Source: Lampris incognitus (taxonomy: Eukaryota > Chordata > Actinopteri > Lampriformes > Lampridae). From it: a stretch of DNA of 64,000 bases. Shown piece after piece: positions 1 to 18,714 of the stretch. Positions within the stretch are counted from its first letter, which is position 1, and every line of letters begins with the position of its first letter. The stretch spans positions 84,702,803 through 84,766,802 of the forward strand of contig NC_079213.1 in assembly GCF_029633865.1 (NCBI RefSeq). The letters run 5' to 3'. A program made the position numbers and the translations under genes. The notes beneath the pieces were generated by a model. The model saw only the letters and a program-made list of their open reading frames with translations, had not been told where the DNA came from and made no database searches.

Positions 1-1035
1 ACGAGAACGTGACAGGGCCAGCACCTGCTCTCCACCAGTTTCACATGGTTATTGTTAAAAGGTTTACATCAGTTATACTATACAAGGCAAGGACGATGCA
101 AACACTTGGCGAATGGCTCTGTAATACAAAATGTTCATGCAAGGGTATGAGGACTTTAAATATCAAACGTAGTTGCTTTTAGTGATGTGTACCAAGCACC
201 AGGGAGATTTTTATTAATGTAGATAGCATTGTCCAGCAGGGTATAATGTGCTTATGTACTGGAAAACCTTCCCATGCATTTCAGCACTGGCATGGGGCCA
301 TTGTAAAGCGTTAATGTTATACCTCTGTTGCCGGCTACAGAAGAGAATGCAACACCAAAGACACAGCACTTGCCACACTGCACTCACCTCAACTGGAAGA
401 GGCGTGCTCATTTTTCGTGATGCTGAACTTCATCTCTTATCAATTCTGATTTGTTTTGAATTGCTCATGAAGATATTCCATTTCAGTGTCTTACATAAAT
501 TTTGGTACGACTCAGGATATCTCGAGAAAACCTGACTCATCTGGGTCACTTCTGTGAACAGGTATTGCAGACTGGACAGTCTCAATGCTCTTAATGTTGT
601 CATCTGACTGGATTTGTGGCAAAGCAAATGCTTGTATGGGAATTGGTGGTAATTTGATGTAACAGTTCTCCATATTTGTATGCAATTCTTTTAACATTAA
701 AATTAAGTTGTGCAAGTCAATATTGTTTATCCTGAAAATAGGAGCCAGGGACAAGGCTGTGCTTGACCCACTTTCTGAAGAAAAAAAAAAAAAGAGGTAT
801 TATGACTTGTGGATAACCCAGTTTTACAAGTCACCTTTCGCTGAGATCTCCGTTAATACATCTGCTTCTGGTAAATACCCTGACCTCTTATCCCATGAAA
901 CTTTTCATCCATAATCTAATTTTTTGATTTTCAATTGGATTTAGTACTTTTGCTGGTATTGACAATATGAATCGACTTTTATTTTAAATTCATCCCTAGC
1001 GAAACATTTTAAAACAAGTATTGCATGTCACCTCA
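1..1035. other. Spacer, no gene recognised
   Basis: I see no convincing exon here. The short open frames (up to 95 codons) lack recognisable domains and overlap each other on both strands. The sequence is AT-rich and could be distal UTR of a neighbouring gene or plain intergenic DNA. Confidence 0.4.
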
Positions 1036-1105
1036 GTTCAATCAATCAATCAAGTTGCTTTTTTTATAGCGCTTTTCTAGCTGCAACAAGCACTCTCTCC
1101 CAAGA
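1036..1105 (-). repeat. LINE/SINE 3' tail, minus orientation
   Basis: An ATCA tetranucleotide run is followed by the complement of an 'agcgctataaa' tail. This is the usual 3' end of fish non-LTR retroposons, which finish in short tandem repeats. Only the tail is visible. It lies just beyond the 3' end of uba52. Confidence 0.55.
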
Positions 1106-1285
1106 CAGACAATGTGCAGGTAAACAATTAATTGATCATCCCTGGTTTTTCTGCACTCCATATGCCCAAATGATGCAAACTTAAGATTTTATTTTTCTTC
1201 ATGATAAACCATGAAATCTTCCATTCTTACGAAAGATCCAAGATAAACTAGAACTCAGAGACACGGACCAGCTCTTTTTCTACTG

Positions 1286-1291
1286 TTTATT
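1286..1291 (-). promoter_or_regulatory. uba52: poly(A) signal of uba52
   Basis: AATAAA on the minus strand, about 38 bases downstream of the uba52 stop codon. This gives a very short 3'UTR, as is usual for ribosomal protein genes. Confidence 0.75.
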
Positions 1292-1328
1292 TTAACAAGA
1301 TGTCATACATAGCCCACAGTCCAAATAT

Positions 1329-7937
<6,609 letters not shown>

Positions 7938-8326
7938 TTAATGACAAGAAAACCAGCCCAAGTTTCGTCAATTAAGTCATTTGCTAACAATCTACAGTTA
8001 TCTATCATTTATAATAGATTCAGCATAATAGAAATTAGAGGGCAATATCACCAATTTAACTGAATTAACTGTCTGATACGCAGTGTAACTACAAGCCACT
8101 GCTAACAAGAGATAAGCTAGCAGTGTGCGCAGGGCCTAGCCACATGCGTGGCGTTGGGAGTCACAATTTTCGTTTTGCTGTGTATTCTCTATACCAAGAG
8201 TGACCTGCTGAACGTTAAACAGAAATAGAAGTGATGTAGACGGAGCTTAACAAAATTTGGTTCGAGTGAAAAGCGTTTATTTGATCCTAACTCAACATAT
8301 ATTCAACAGATAAAATGTGTACCCAC

Positions 8327-8358
8327 CCGGCCACTAGCGGAGCCTCAAAGAAAAGAGG
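8327..8358 (-). promoter_or_regulatory. uba52: Probable untranslated exon 1 and 5'TOP start of uba52
   Basis: On the minus strand a pyrimidine run (CCTCTTTTCTTT, near 8347-8358) looks like the terminal oligopyrimidine start of ribosomal protein mRNAs. About 30 bases later comes a donor (GTGGGT at 8326-8321). The coding exon has a matching TTTCAG acceptor at 7906-7901, six bases before the ATG. TOP starts place translation of the mRNA under mTOR/LARP1 control. The exact start base is inferred. Confidence 0.6.
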
Positions 8359-9146
8359 ACGCGAGAAGCGGAAGTATCATTACATCACTTCCTTCACTCG
8401 AAAAGAATGAGATTCCTGAATTCAGCCACATGCTTTTTTGTTTCACATTGGGTTTTTTTTTTTAGCATATCTTATTCTAAGAATAATTCACACATACACT
8501 GTTGTTTATTTAATCAAGGATTTATATTACCAAAAGTTTCAATAATTATGGTTCAGAAGCTTTCAACATCAATACGTCAATAGTAAACCGTGCCATAAAA
8601 ACGTACTGACACCTGCTGTTGAAATCGTGGAACTACGAGTGTTCCGTTGAATTACACTCACCAGATGAATGCATTTCTAATATACCATGCGTGAATTCAT
8701 TTAGCAAAAATAAGATACGACCACGACACGACAGAAAATAACTGTGTATATTTAACATGTGTGAGAGTATGGGAAATCAAAGGTAGCCCTCCTCCTATAT
8801 GTTTCGCGTTCCAAGCCGCCTAGGTGCCTTTAGTGCAAGTTGATATTGTAACTTTATCCGTGGAAATGTCATTTTGCATAGGACTCTTCAGCAAAGAAGG
8901 CATATCTGTTCCATGTCTGGACAATGCTCTTGAAAATGGAAAACACAAGTATACAGTTAATTACCTCCTTAATAATGCTATTTTTTTCTGACACCAGCAA
9001 AATACAGTTAAGAAAAGGGAGATTAAAGCATTGAACTCTCATTCACGGGTTTATACTCTGCAAAATTTGATTTTTCTCTGGGGTTTCGGTGTCGATGACT
9101 GTAGGAATGAACACTGCATATCATTAGTGTTGTTTGTTTGTATGTA
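8359..9146. other. Divergent upstream region
   Basis: This lies between the uba52 start and the first transposon. At 8881-8949 a plus-strand frame (GLFSKEGISVPCLDNALEN) sits between a plausible acceptor (GCATAG) and a GTATAC donor. It might be an early exon of the unidentified gene downstream, but no start codon can be tied to it. Otherwise I see nothing. Confidence 0.3.
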
Positions 9147-10795
9147 CAATTTATGGCCAAAGTATGTGGACGCTCCTTCTTATGAGTGGATTAGGCTATT
9201 TCATCCACATCCATTGCTGGTGTATGCATAGAATCAAGCATACAGCCGTGCAATCTCCACAGACAAACATTGGCTGTAGACTGGGTCATACTGAAGAGTT
9301 CAGTGACTTTCATAGTGTCTCTGTCATAGGATGCCCCCTTTCCAACATGTCAGTTGATCAAATTTCTGCATTGCTAGATCTGCCCTATCAACTGTAAGTC
9401 TGTAAGAAGTGTAACATCTAGGGGCAACGACAGCTCAGCTGTGAAGTGGTAGGACAGACAAGCTCACAGAACGGGACCGCCGAGTGATAAAGCATAAAAA
9501 TCATCTGTCCTCAGTTCAACCCTCACTACCGAACACCAAACTGCCTCTGGAAGCAATATCAGCACAAGAATTGTTCATCTGGCGCTACATAAAATGGGTG
9601 TCCATGGCCGAGTGGCCACATACAAGCCTAAGATCACCATGCACAATGCCAAGCTCAGCTGGAGTGGTATAAAGCACACCGCCATGAAAACGTGTTCCCT
9701 GGAGTGATGAATCACACTTCACTATCCGACAGTCTGATGGACCATTCTGGGTTTGGTGGTTGCCAGGAGAATGCTACCTGCCCAAATGCACAGTGCCAAC
9801 TATAATTTGGTGGAGGAGGAATAATGACATTGGGCTGTTTTTCATGGTCTGGGCTAGGCCCCTTAGTTCCAGTAAAAAAGAAATTTTAATGCTACAGCAT
9901 ACAATGACACTATAGAGAATGGTGCACTCCCAACTTTGTGACAACAGTTTGGGGAAGGTCCTTTCCTGTTTCAGCATGATAATGCCCCTGTGCACAAAGT
10001 GAGGTCCATAAAGACATGGTTTGCTGAGTTTGGTGTGGAAGAACTTGACTGGCCTGCATACAGCCCTGACCTCAACCCCATCTAACACCTTTGGGATGAT
10101 TTGGGACACCGACTGTGAGCCAGGCCTTCTGCCCAACATCAGTGCCCGACCTCACTAATGCTCTTGAGGTTGAATGGGAGTGAATCTTTGCGGCCATATT
10201 CAAAATCTAGTGCAAAGTCTTCCCAGAAGAGTGGAGGTTGTTATAGCAGCAAGGGGGGGGGGTGTCGTGGCAGTTATTTAATTCCACTCTGACATTACAT
10301 GAGGAATGAGACAAAAATCTCTTACAGTATTGTCACATGATTTTAATATATGTTCAATGAACAGACACATTCAAACCCAGGTGCCAGGTGCTTGAATGTG
10401 AGCCGATCAATACAGTACGGTCTCTCATGTAGGGCAGTTGTCTGTTCTTCCCCTCCTTATCTCTTGTCTTCCAGCTTTCATCCACCAAGGCCACTTCTGA
10501 AATTAGCGTGTACAGACTTGCTACATTCAGTGAGTCTCCCATATATAATTCCTCTGCTATCAGCCAACAGTTAACAATAGGTCTTTATTTGTGCACCTGG
10601 AGAAGACACTTCATAAGACTACCTTTGTTCTATTACACTTGGACTTTAAGCATCCATCTAAGTTATGTAAGGTCATGGTGAAAGATTAAAAGTAAGCAAA
10701 CATCAAATATGAATTGCTCTCACAGGGGACTAACGCCATACTAATGCCCATGGATTTGAAATGAGGTGTGTCCACCTACTTTTGGCCATTTAGTG
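9147..10795 (+). pseudogene. Dead Tc1-type DNA transposon (DD34E)
   Basis: Terminal inverted repeats (cAATTTATGGCCAAAGTATG at left; its near complement, with TTTGGCCATTTAGTG, at right) are flanked by TA at 9145-9146 and 10796-10797. The plus strand shows degraded transposase: QHDNAPVHK, WFAEFGVEELDWPAYSP, DLNPI, then HLWDDLGHR. The residue after DLNPI, normally the catalytic Glu, is a TAA stop (10083-10085). The spacing from the preceding Asp is 34 residues, the classic Tc1 DD34E pattern. Other stops and frameshifts are scattered through. About 470 bases of unrelated sequence (10260-10735) separate the transposase end from the right terminus, probably a later insertion or rearrangement. Confidence 0.75.
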
Positions 10796-10797
10796 TA

Positions 10798-11606
10798 TAA
10801 TTTGTGTTATATGTATCATTTGCTTTTTGTGTTGCTTATCCTTATGTCATCCCATGCATTTGTGACTTTTCAGGAAAATCAGTTATTATGTCACCATGCT
10901 TCGCATCATAAGGAACTCCATGGTGAAGCACTGTGCTCTGTTCTTTTTTCTTTTCTTTTTTTTAACAATTTTTTTCCTCAGTAGGAGTTGGCTAACTAAC
11001 CAACACAATATAATAAAGGGGAAACCAAATTGAGTACTCCAGACAGCATTATCACTATATTATTATAGTATTATCACTCTATATTATAGTGAAAACCCTC
11101 ATCCAAATACCCCTAATAGGCAAAGACTTCCTCCAGCCTACTCACATCCAATACCGGAACAGGTATAATAATAATAATAATAATAAGTATTATTATTATT
11201 ATTTTAGCTATATAGCACTTTCATAAAACAATGCCACAAAGTGCTTCAAAAATAAAAAATAAAACCAGACAAGGCAAAAACAAGAGTAAGACCAAACAAG
11301 TAAGAGCAAAAACAAAAACAGCATAAAGAAAAACAAATATCAAATATTTGTAAAAGCTTTCACAAAAATAAACATATGACAAAGATCCTGGCCCTGCTTT
11401 AACAACAAGTTACCGAGAAGACTTCAAGTCTGGTTTGTAATTAACTTTTAAGCAGGGTGCCATGCTCCAATGAACTTTGTCAGAGAGAGCTTTGGCTTAT
11501 AACAGCATCAGTACTTGTGTGAAGGTTAACTATAACGATGTTGGTTTTTAATGAAATCTAACAGAACACAGCATTTAATAGGCTCTGATTTGGATCCTTT
11601 GATTCA
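10798..11606. repeat. Spacer with AAT microsatellite and retroposon tail
   Basis: An (AAT)n/(ATT)n tract at 11167-11203 adjoins 'agctatatagcactttcataaa', the complement of a LINE/SINE tail in minus orientation. The remainder has no recognisable gene. Confidence 0.45.
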
Positions 11607-11607
11607 G

Positions 11608-14600
11608 AGAGGTTTCCCGCTGTGACAGGGTATGGAGGCTTTGTTTCCCACTATACGGACACCTTCCGGGGAGATTGGCAGCAATCCCCTCCACCTGCAA
11701 AGAAGGTAAGACTCAAACCTCAGAGGACATCTGGAATAGTTTCTGTTAGCAATACTGCTAAGATACACGCTATGTATGTGTGTCTATGTATGTGTGCTGT
11801 GTATTCTGAATACAATTTAGGCTCGTGTCTTGTAAACAGACTCATAGGAATGATAACAAATACTAAATTTTGTCTGTAAAACACATCCCATTAAAAGCAA
11901 ATCTCCAATTGCTAGAATGGAAAAATAATCGACAGTCGTCTTGGGTAAAGTCAGCAGTTAAAGAGAGGGCCTTTTTTCCTGCAGTCAAGGTAAGCCAGTG
12001 TCCATGCTTTGATACAGCATGCTAGTCTGTGCTTTGTTGCTCTGCCAAGGAGGCATGCAATGTGAAAACACCATGTGCAGCTGTACCAGCACTGTGGGCT
12101 ACATGTAGACATAATAGTGAAGAAGGGATTTGACCTTTTACAAATGTTTACTGAAGTGGACATTATCAACACAAGGAGGTGAGACTGTTTTCTTATGGCG
12201 TCAATGTCTAGCAATCCACCTCCTCAGTTCCCATGGGCGATCCAGTGAAGGTGGTAGAGAGAGAGAGAGAGAGAGAGACAACTCACACTGTCATTTCGCC
12301 AGCCTGGCTTCTCACAGTGAGCAGCCCAACTCAAAAAAAATAGTTCTGCATGGCAGAGCCTTGCAAGTGACATCTGTCTGTCATAATATCAGTATTATAA
12401 CTTAATTTGTATACAATTTTTCGAATAAAAAGTCTAAAAAGGGATTCAAATTCAAATGGCCAGAGGAAAGAGGATGCAAAGAAACAAAGAAGAAACACAT
12501 TATGCAGTAAGACAGACATTCGTGGGGGTGGGGGTGGTAAATGAACCTTGGTTAGGGTAGGCATGGGAGGGGTCAAGTCATTATAGTGACTATGAAGCAA
12601 CATTGCACGCTCAGTGTTTAGAACTCTATATGGAGGAAATCTACCAGTAAATAATCAAAGAAAGTTGAATCAGTTCATCTGGACTCAACGTTTATTGACA
12701 AACGTTTCATCACTCATCTAAGTGACCTCTTCAGTCTAAACTGACTGCAGGTCTCCCCACCCTTATAAACAATACAGTTGCACAATGACCAAAACCAATG
12801 ATCAGTTTCATATGCGAATGAGCGTGATCATTAACTAGAGTTACAATGGCCGTGTGTACTGTTCACCGAGGATTTGGGAATAGTTGCAATCACGGCATTG
12901 CAAGATGGTGACAGATGTACTCTTAGGCCATCATTATGGAGGGGGATGAAACAGTGGTCTCTTATGATGTTAAGTCTCTCTTCATGTGTGTTCCTGTTGA
13001 TGAAGCAGTGGAGGTAGTCTGTATGAATTACAAGACATCCCCACCCTTAGCAATAGGACCACCCTTAACACTGACCAAGTGTGTCTGCTCCTGAAGCTGT
13101 GTCTTCAGTCCACATACAGGGAGCAGTACTATAGGCAGAGGCATGGGTGTGCTATGGGTTCCCCAGTTTCACCTGTAGTGGTCAACTTGGCCATGGGGTG
13201 CTGCTGTGCCCCCCCCCCCCCAACAACGGAGCAAGGGGGTGGTATAGAGAGAGTCTGTTCTGGTGCAGCACCACCATGTGCCCCCGTCCGGACATACGCG
13301 CCTGGTACACCACCTCAGACAGCTGTCCTACGACCTCGTCGGGCCCCTGACAGTGGCTGCGAAGCTTGGGGGAAATCCCTGTCTTGCGAACAGGACAATA
13401 CACTCATACCTTGCACATGCACACACACGCTCCCACGTGCACCCGTCCTTTCACCACACACACACACACACACACACACTCTCTCTCTCACACACACACA
13501 CACACATACTATTCACATAGCCTCACTACCCTTTCTCCTTGATCATTACATTGCTGCTTGTTATAGAATGTACCTGATTAGTGTTAGTTTATAATTAGTG
13601 CTGATAAGCATTCACAGATTTCCTCTTTTGATTGGCTGTTCTAATAAATTGTTTTCACTGAAGTAAGAAGTTGTCCTGCCTGTTTTGTGACAGTATTTAC
13701 TGGAGCCATCCTCTGCCAAGTACTCCAATTGGTGCAACTGATTATGCCATCAACTTGAATGGTTCAATTATACATATTGGACAACCAAAATTAATTAATA
13801 GATTTACAAGACTGATTTGATAACCCTGTTGCACAAGATTATCAAATCAACACCTTCTCTTTGATGGACCAGCCCAAGTCAAAGAACGTCTGAAAGTCAA
13901 CCTCAATGATTCCTCCAAGGACCGGTGGATGTCAACTTTCAGGGAACCATTTCATGGCAACAAACTTGGTGAATTTTTTCAGATTATGTATTAAACATAA
14001 TGCTTCTGAAGTAGCTCATTTTTAATCGTTACTGTCTGGTACGATTTCTCAGGGGGAAAAATGTATGGAACATCGTGTTCACACCATTAGTTTAGCAGCC
14101 AGATTTGGCAAGGTGGAAGAGGAACTGGTGTTGTCATGGCTGATAAGTGTTAAAGCAGAACACGTTTGTAAAAGACTTTTATCAACAGTTAACTACACTT
14201 CAGTAGCTAAAATCCAGGTTCAGCTGTCGTTTGTTTGTTTGGTGGTGGGGGAAATTGCTGACATTACTGGTGAATCTATTTCATTTTGACTGAATGTCTG
14301 GGTTTCAGATTAATCAAACAGCCCTGTTATTCCTGGGCATCCAGTAGCATAGCAGTCTATTTTGTTGCCTACCAAAATGGGGATCGCCAGTTCAAATCCC
14401 TCTGTTTCGTCATGGCTTATTGAAACCAATTTTTCTTTTAAGGAGAAGAAACGCTGATCCCTTTCAATCTTATGGGGTTTAACTGTTGAGGAAGGCATTC
14501 CATCTGACTGGTTTACTTTACATTGATGATGATGGTGTGGTCTAAGTGTAGTTGCAGGGTCATAGTAATGTGTCTGGTCTTATGGGTAAGGAGGCAGGAG

Positions 14601-16824
14601 GATGGGAATATGGGCAGGTGGTTGGGGTGAGGTGGGGGTTCAGGAGGCCAGGTTAGGAGTAAATCTGGGATGTCAGAACTTCCCATCAAACTCTCTGTAG
14701 AGGTTCTGAGCCAAATTTAGCAATATGTGTCTAATAGGAGGAGACAAAGTGATCGCCCCAATGACCTATTCCTTCTAACTGACCCCTCTCATCTAACATC
14801 CAGACAGGGATAGTCTCTTCACACCCTGCATATTAGTTAATGTGAATGTGACACACATGCTCCATTCAAGTAGTTTTTGGCTCAGATATTCTTTCCTGAC
14901 CATTTATATTCTGATATGGGCTTAGCTATTCTCTCCGAAGCTATTCATATTCTTATTAGCCTTTTTGGACTTTATATCCTTTCATAGAAGAACCACACAG
15001 CATCGAGTTTGGGTGTCTAAAGCCAACCTGATGACTAGGAACCACATTGAGCTTGGACGGCCTGCTCTTAACAGCCTGAACTACAGTACGAGCATTACCC
15101 CAAAAGAGTTGGGAAGCTGGCCAGACCACACAACCACTGCCAGGCCACATGCTGTGAGGCCAAGGTAAGAGACTAGCAGGGAGGGTGGAGGAGGTCTAAA
15201 TTTGGAATAAACTGAAGGAAAAAAAACCAATAGTGATAGGTTTGACTGCTCAGACTTTTGTTGATTTGTACTCTCTCTGGACATTATAAGATAATTATCC
15301 AGCACTATTTTCAGTCCGCATTTCACCAACTACCCTGTGATATAGAGTCTGGGCCAGTTTTGACCACTGTCCAAGCAGATTACCGCCCACCAAAGATCTG
15401 TAGACAAAGGCTTGCACCATGGCAGTTTGACATGGTAAGAAGCTTGCCTTTTGTTTTTGAAATTGTTCTCATGTGCATTACCTTGCATTTTAGTGTTCAC
15501 AAGTTCAAGTTTAATTGATTGATCATGGAAAGTATTGCATTGCATTCTTATGTAAGGTGTGCATTTGTTCATTTATTCATCTTGAGCTGCTTCTCCGGGG
15601 TCGGGTCGCAGTGGCAGCAAGCGAAGTAGGGCACTCCAGGAGTCCCTCTCCCCAGCAATACCCTCCAGCTCCTCCTGAGGGATTCCAAGGCGTTCCCAGG
15701 CCAGACTGGACATGTAGTCCCTCCCGCAAGTTCTGGGTCTACCCCAGGGTCTACTCCTAGTTGGCCGTGCCTAGAAAACCTCCAAAGGAAGGCACCCAGG
15801 AGGCATCCTAATCAGATGCCTGAACCACCTCAACTGGCTCCTTTCGACGCGAAGGAGCAGCGGCTTTACTCCGAGCTCTCTCTGGATGTCTGAACTCCTT
15901 ACCCTATCGCTAAGGCTGAGCCCAGACACCCTATGGAGGAAACTAATTTCAGCCGCTTGTATCCACGATCTCACCCTTTCAGTCAACCCAACGCTCGTGA
16001 TCATAGGTAAGGGTTGGAATGAAGATTGACTGATAAATTGAGAGCTTTGCCTTCTGGCTCAGCTCCCTCTTCACTGCAACGGTCCAGTACAACGTCCACA
16101 TTACTGCTGACGCTGCACCAATCTGCCTGTCAATCTCCCACTCCATCCTACCCTCACTCGTGAACGAGACCCCAAGATACTTGAACTCCGTCACTTGAGG
16201 CAACAACTCATTCCCAACCCAGAGGGAGTAATCCACCATTTTCCGGTAGAAAACCATGGCCTCAATCTTGGAGGTGCTGACTCTCATCCTGGCCATTTCA
16301 CACTCAGCTGCAAACCGCCTCAGTGTGCGATGGAGGTCGCGTTCTGATGAAGCCAACAAAACCACATCATCTGCAAAGAGCAGAGATGCAATTCTGAGGT
16401 TCCCAAAACAGACACACTTCTAACCTTGGCTGCGCCTTGAGATCCTGTCCATGAATATAACAAACAGAATCGGAGACAAGGGACAACCTTGGCGGAGTCT
16501 GACACCCAACGAAAATGTGTTTGACTTTGTGCCGAGAATGCGGACACAGCTCTCACTTTGGTTATACAAGGACCGGATGGCTGTATGCAAGATTTGCTGT
16601 ATCAATATAAGTCATTTAATGCTTGCTTGATCGATTAATTGATTGAGTCTTTCCCTCTTCCTCTATCTTTCTCTCTCTCCTGCCAGATAAGAGAAAGTCA
16701 CTTCAGACCACCATGGAACCACCACCATCTCATCACCATCTACAGAGACAATTTCCAGCTCAAACAACTGCCCTTGCTGCGTCCTGAATACCTGCACTCA
16801 CTCACAGCATGTCTGCCATGTTGA
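11608..16824 (+). CDS. Unidentified multi-exon gene, axonemal-protein-like motifs
   Basis: Candidate exons with splice sites and open frames: 11608-11705 (RFPAVTGYGGFVSHYTDTF, donor GTAAGA); about 13838 or 13877 to 13978 (QVKERLKVNLNDSSKDRW, donor GTGAAT); 14960 or 14988 to 15164 (NLMTRNHIELGRPALNSL; donor GTAAGA at 15165 or GTGAGG at 15153); 15312-15435 (QADYRPPKICRQRLAPWQ, donor GTAAGA); and 16688-16824 (IRESHFRPPWNHHH, terminal stop). AATAAA follows at 17334. Exon c joins exon b in phase if it starts at 14960. Phases between exons a and b do not match, so at least one exon is missing or a boundary is wrong. Short aromatic and 'H-x-LG' motifs recall axonemal microtubule-binding proteins (SAXO/TEX45 or microtubule inner proteins). 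That is inference only; the start codon was not found. Confidence 0.5.
12243..12282. repeat. GA microsatellite
   Basis: A run of (GA)n of roughly 25 bases in an intron of the unidentified gene. No function seen. Confidence 0.7.
12655..13198 (+). pseudogene. Penelope-like retroelement fragment with RT motif
   Basis: It opens with the terminal-repeat segment also seen at 3490 and 7268. From 12943 it reads as Penelope-type reverse transcriptase: VSYDVKSLF, VPVDEAVEVV, then after frameshifts YYRQRHGCAMGSPVSP and VVVNLAM. The AMGSPVSP...N block is the diagnostic Penelope form of the RT motif before the catalytic region. The GIY-YIG endonuclease region is not present. A C-tract and unrelated sequence follow at 13207. 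Confidence 0.75.
13455..13507. repeat. CA/CT microsatellite
   Basis: (CA)n interrupted by (CT)n. It makes several spurious long open frames on both strands in this stretch, including a 171-codon one that is not a gene. Confidence 0.85.
14325..14515 (+). repeat. Old tRNA-derived SINE fragment
   Basis: It shares 'gtagca.agc.gtctat.t.gttgcctacca' and 'ggatcgccagttc.aatccc' with the complete SINE at 17921. The box B position reads GTTCAAATCCC. The tail body is diverged or absent. Confidence 0.6.
15580..16615 (-). pseudogene. 5'-truncated RTE-type LINE (Rex3-like), minus strand
   Basis: The minus-strand conceptual protein shows the end of a reverse transcriptase and its C-terminal region: VSVLGTSELHLCSLQMM, AMVFYRKMVDYSLWVGNELL, EFKYLGVSFTSEGRMEWEID, SIYQSIFIPTLTYDHERWV, then after a shift SDIQRELGVKPLLLRVERSQ, LRWFRHLIRMPPGCLP and LEVF. 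The 'LRWFGHLIRMPPGRLP.EVF' ending is typical of Rex3/RTE elements in teleosts. At least two frameshifts disable it. It sits in the last intron of the unidentified gene. Confidence 0.75.
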
Positions 16825-17760
16825 CGTACAGAGAGAAATATAACCAACCTGTCTATACTCAATATAGTTTTTGGACTTCTTGGTTGAATTCGTGACAAAA
16901 GTAAAGATTGGAAAAGCCTCAGGTTCTATGTTTGCAAACATGTACACAAATGGGGCTTGTCTCACAAAGGGAGATAGTAAGTGGGTTTACAAGTTAAGTT
17001 TGGGTTTAGGTTTTTGGTCTAATGATGGTGGTTCACTTTAAAGCGGGGCATATCAGCATTGGTAACTTGCACTGCATGGCTAACCTGCTCTGGACCAGAA
17101 TGTTCAGGCTGTTGGATCCAAAGCCCTTTTCATAGGTCAACTCCCTTCTTCTTCTTTTTTGGGGGGGGGGTCACCAAGGGGGGGTCACCAAGAAGAGGTG
17201 TAAAGATGAAGATGGATGTCAGTTTAACTTTCCAGTTGACAGTTTTATTCTTTTTAAATATTGTACATAGTAGATACACATAGTGGACTTGGACAATCTT
17301 TATCTAAATTAGATTCTTATCAGTGCAATTCTCAATAAAAATTACTGTGTCATACAGTAAGAGAAGAGATAAGAAAGCTCTTAGACTTTTTTAATGTCTT
17401 CAAAAAAAAACAAAAAACAACCCAGTCTTTTTGCCCTTTACCTTTTTTTTTGTCTTTTGTCTACATGGTGATGGTGGTCACGTGGCTTGGGTCCTGGGCT
17501 GTTCCAGTGGCATCTGGACACTGCTTGGCATCCTACTCATCATATTCTTCATATATCTTATAATTCCATTATAATTCTTTTATCCTCTTTCAATGTTGTA
17601 TTCTGTAAATTGAGTACACACAACATCCATTGCATGTTGTCCGTCTTGGGAGCGAGATCTCTGGTCTGTTGTTCTCCCTGAGATTTCGTCCTATTTTTAC
17701 TCTTAAAGGTTTTCTTTTTTAGGGCATTGTTCCTTCGGTGTGAGTGTCTAAGGACAGGAT
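16825..17760. other. 3'UTR and downstream spacer of the unidentified gene
   Basis: After the stop at 16824 the sequence is non-coding. AATAAA at 17334-17339 is the likely poly(A) signal, giving a 3'UTR of about 500 bases. Beyond it are T-rich and A-rich tracts with nothing recognisable. Confidence 0.45.
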
Positions 17761-17761
17761 A

Positions 17762-17840
17762 TTGTGTTGCTGTAAAGCCCCCTGAGGCAAATTTGTAATT
17801 TGTGATACTGAGCTATACAAAGAAAATTGACTTGATTTGG
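17762..17840 (+). repeat. Shared LINE/SINE 3' tail
   Basis: 'gtaaagccccctgaggcaaa' followed by 'tttgtgatactgagctatac' and an (A/T)GACTT-type end. The same tail occurs at 36654 and 51572, and shortened at 3445. Confidence 0.7.
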
Positions 17841-17920
17841 GCCCCCATTTGTCAATGGATTATGTTTTCTTTTTATGTTCTTAATTATCTCTTTATTTAA
17901 TGTTTGAAAATAGTGTTTAT

Positions 17921-18330
17921 GGGGTGTCCGGGTAACGTAGCGGTCTATTCCGTTGCCTACCAACACAGATATCGCCAGTTCGAATCCCCGTGTTACCTCC
18001 GGCTTGGTCGGGCATCCCTACAGACACAATTTGCCGTGTCTACGGGTGGGAAGCTGGATGTGGGTATGTGTCCTGGTCACTGCACTAGCGCCTCCTCTGG
18101 TCAGTCGGGGCCCCTGTTCAGGGGGGAGGGGGAAGTGGGGGTAATGGCGTGATCCTCCTATGCGCTACGTCCCCCTGGCACAGCTGTCAGGGGAAAAGAA
18201 GCGGCTGGCGACTCTACGTGTATCAGAGGAAGCCGGTTCGGCAGAGGGGGTGGAGCAGCAACCCGGACAGCTCTGAGAGTTGGGTAATTGGCCAAGTGCA
18301 ATTAAGGAGAAAAAGGGGGAACCCCCCCCA
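17921..18330 (+). repeat. tRNA-derived SINE, near complete
   Basis: The tRNA-like head shows a box A-like TAGCGGTCTATTCCG (17938-17952) and box B GTTCGAATCCC (17978-17988), the internal RNA polymerase III promoter. The body ('acctccggcttggtcgggc', 'tagcgcctcctctggtc', 'agaagcggctggcgactc') is followed by an A/G-rich end. Related copies lie at 56772-57205 (minus) and 63737-64000 (plus), so this is a repeated family. Confidence 0.85.
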
Positions 18331-18714
18331 AAAAAAGAAAATTATTTTTAAGGACTTGTCTACCATCTTTTTTAAATTTTATTTTATGATTTATTTTATT
18401 GTTATTATTCTATTATTTTATTTTCTTGTCTGATTTGTCCTGTCTACTGGCATTTATTTTGAGTTTAGCTTTGTTTAATTTAGATGAAATTGCAGTGCCA
18501 TACCTAAATTGTACATTTTGCTAACTTTCCAGTAGATGCCAACAGAGGAAATAAATTGGGTGTATGAAAGGGCTGACCGGTAGAAAAGGACATTTACAGG
18601 CCGTTACCCAGGAAAATTAAGGTTCTGATTACTTTGTTAGTGCTAAAGATTATATAGTGAGGCAATGGCCTTCATTTGCAAGCTTTTAGATTCTTATATT
18701 AACATGACTCATTG

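Noticed and set aside
13079-13594. 171-codon open frame as a gene
   Set aside because: Its start is Penelope RT read across frames, and its end is translation of CA/CT microsatellites.
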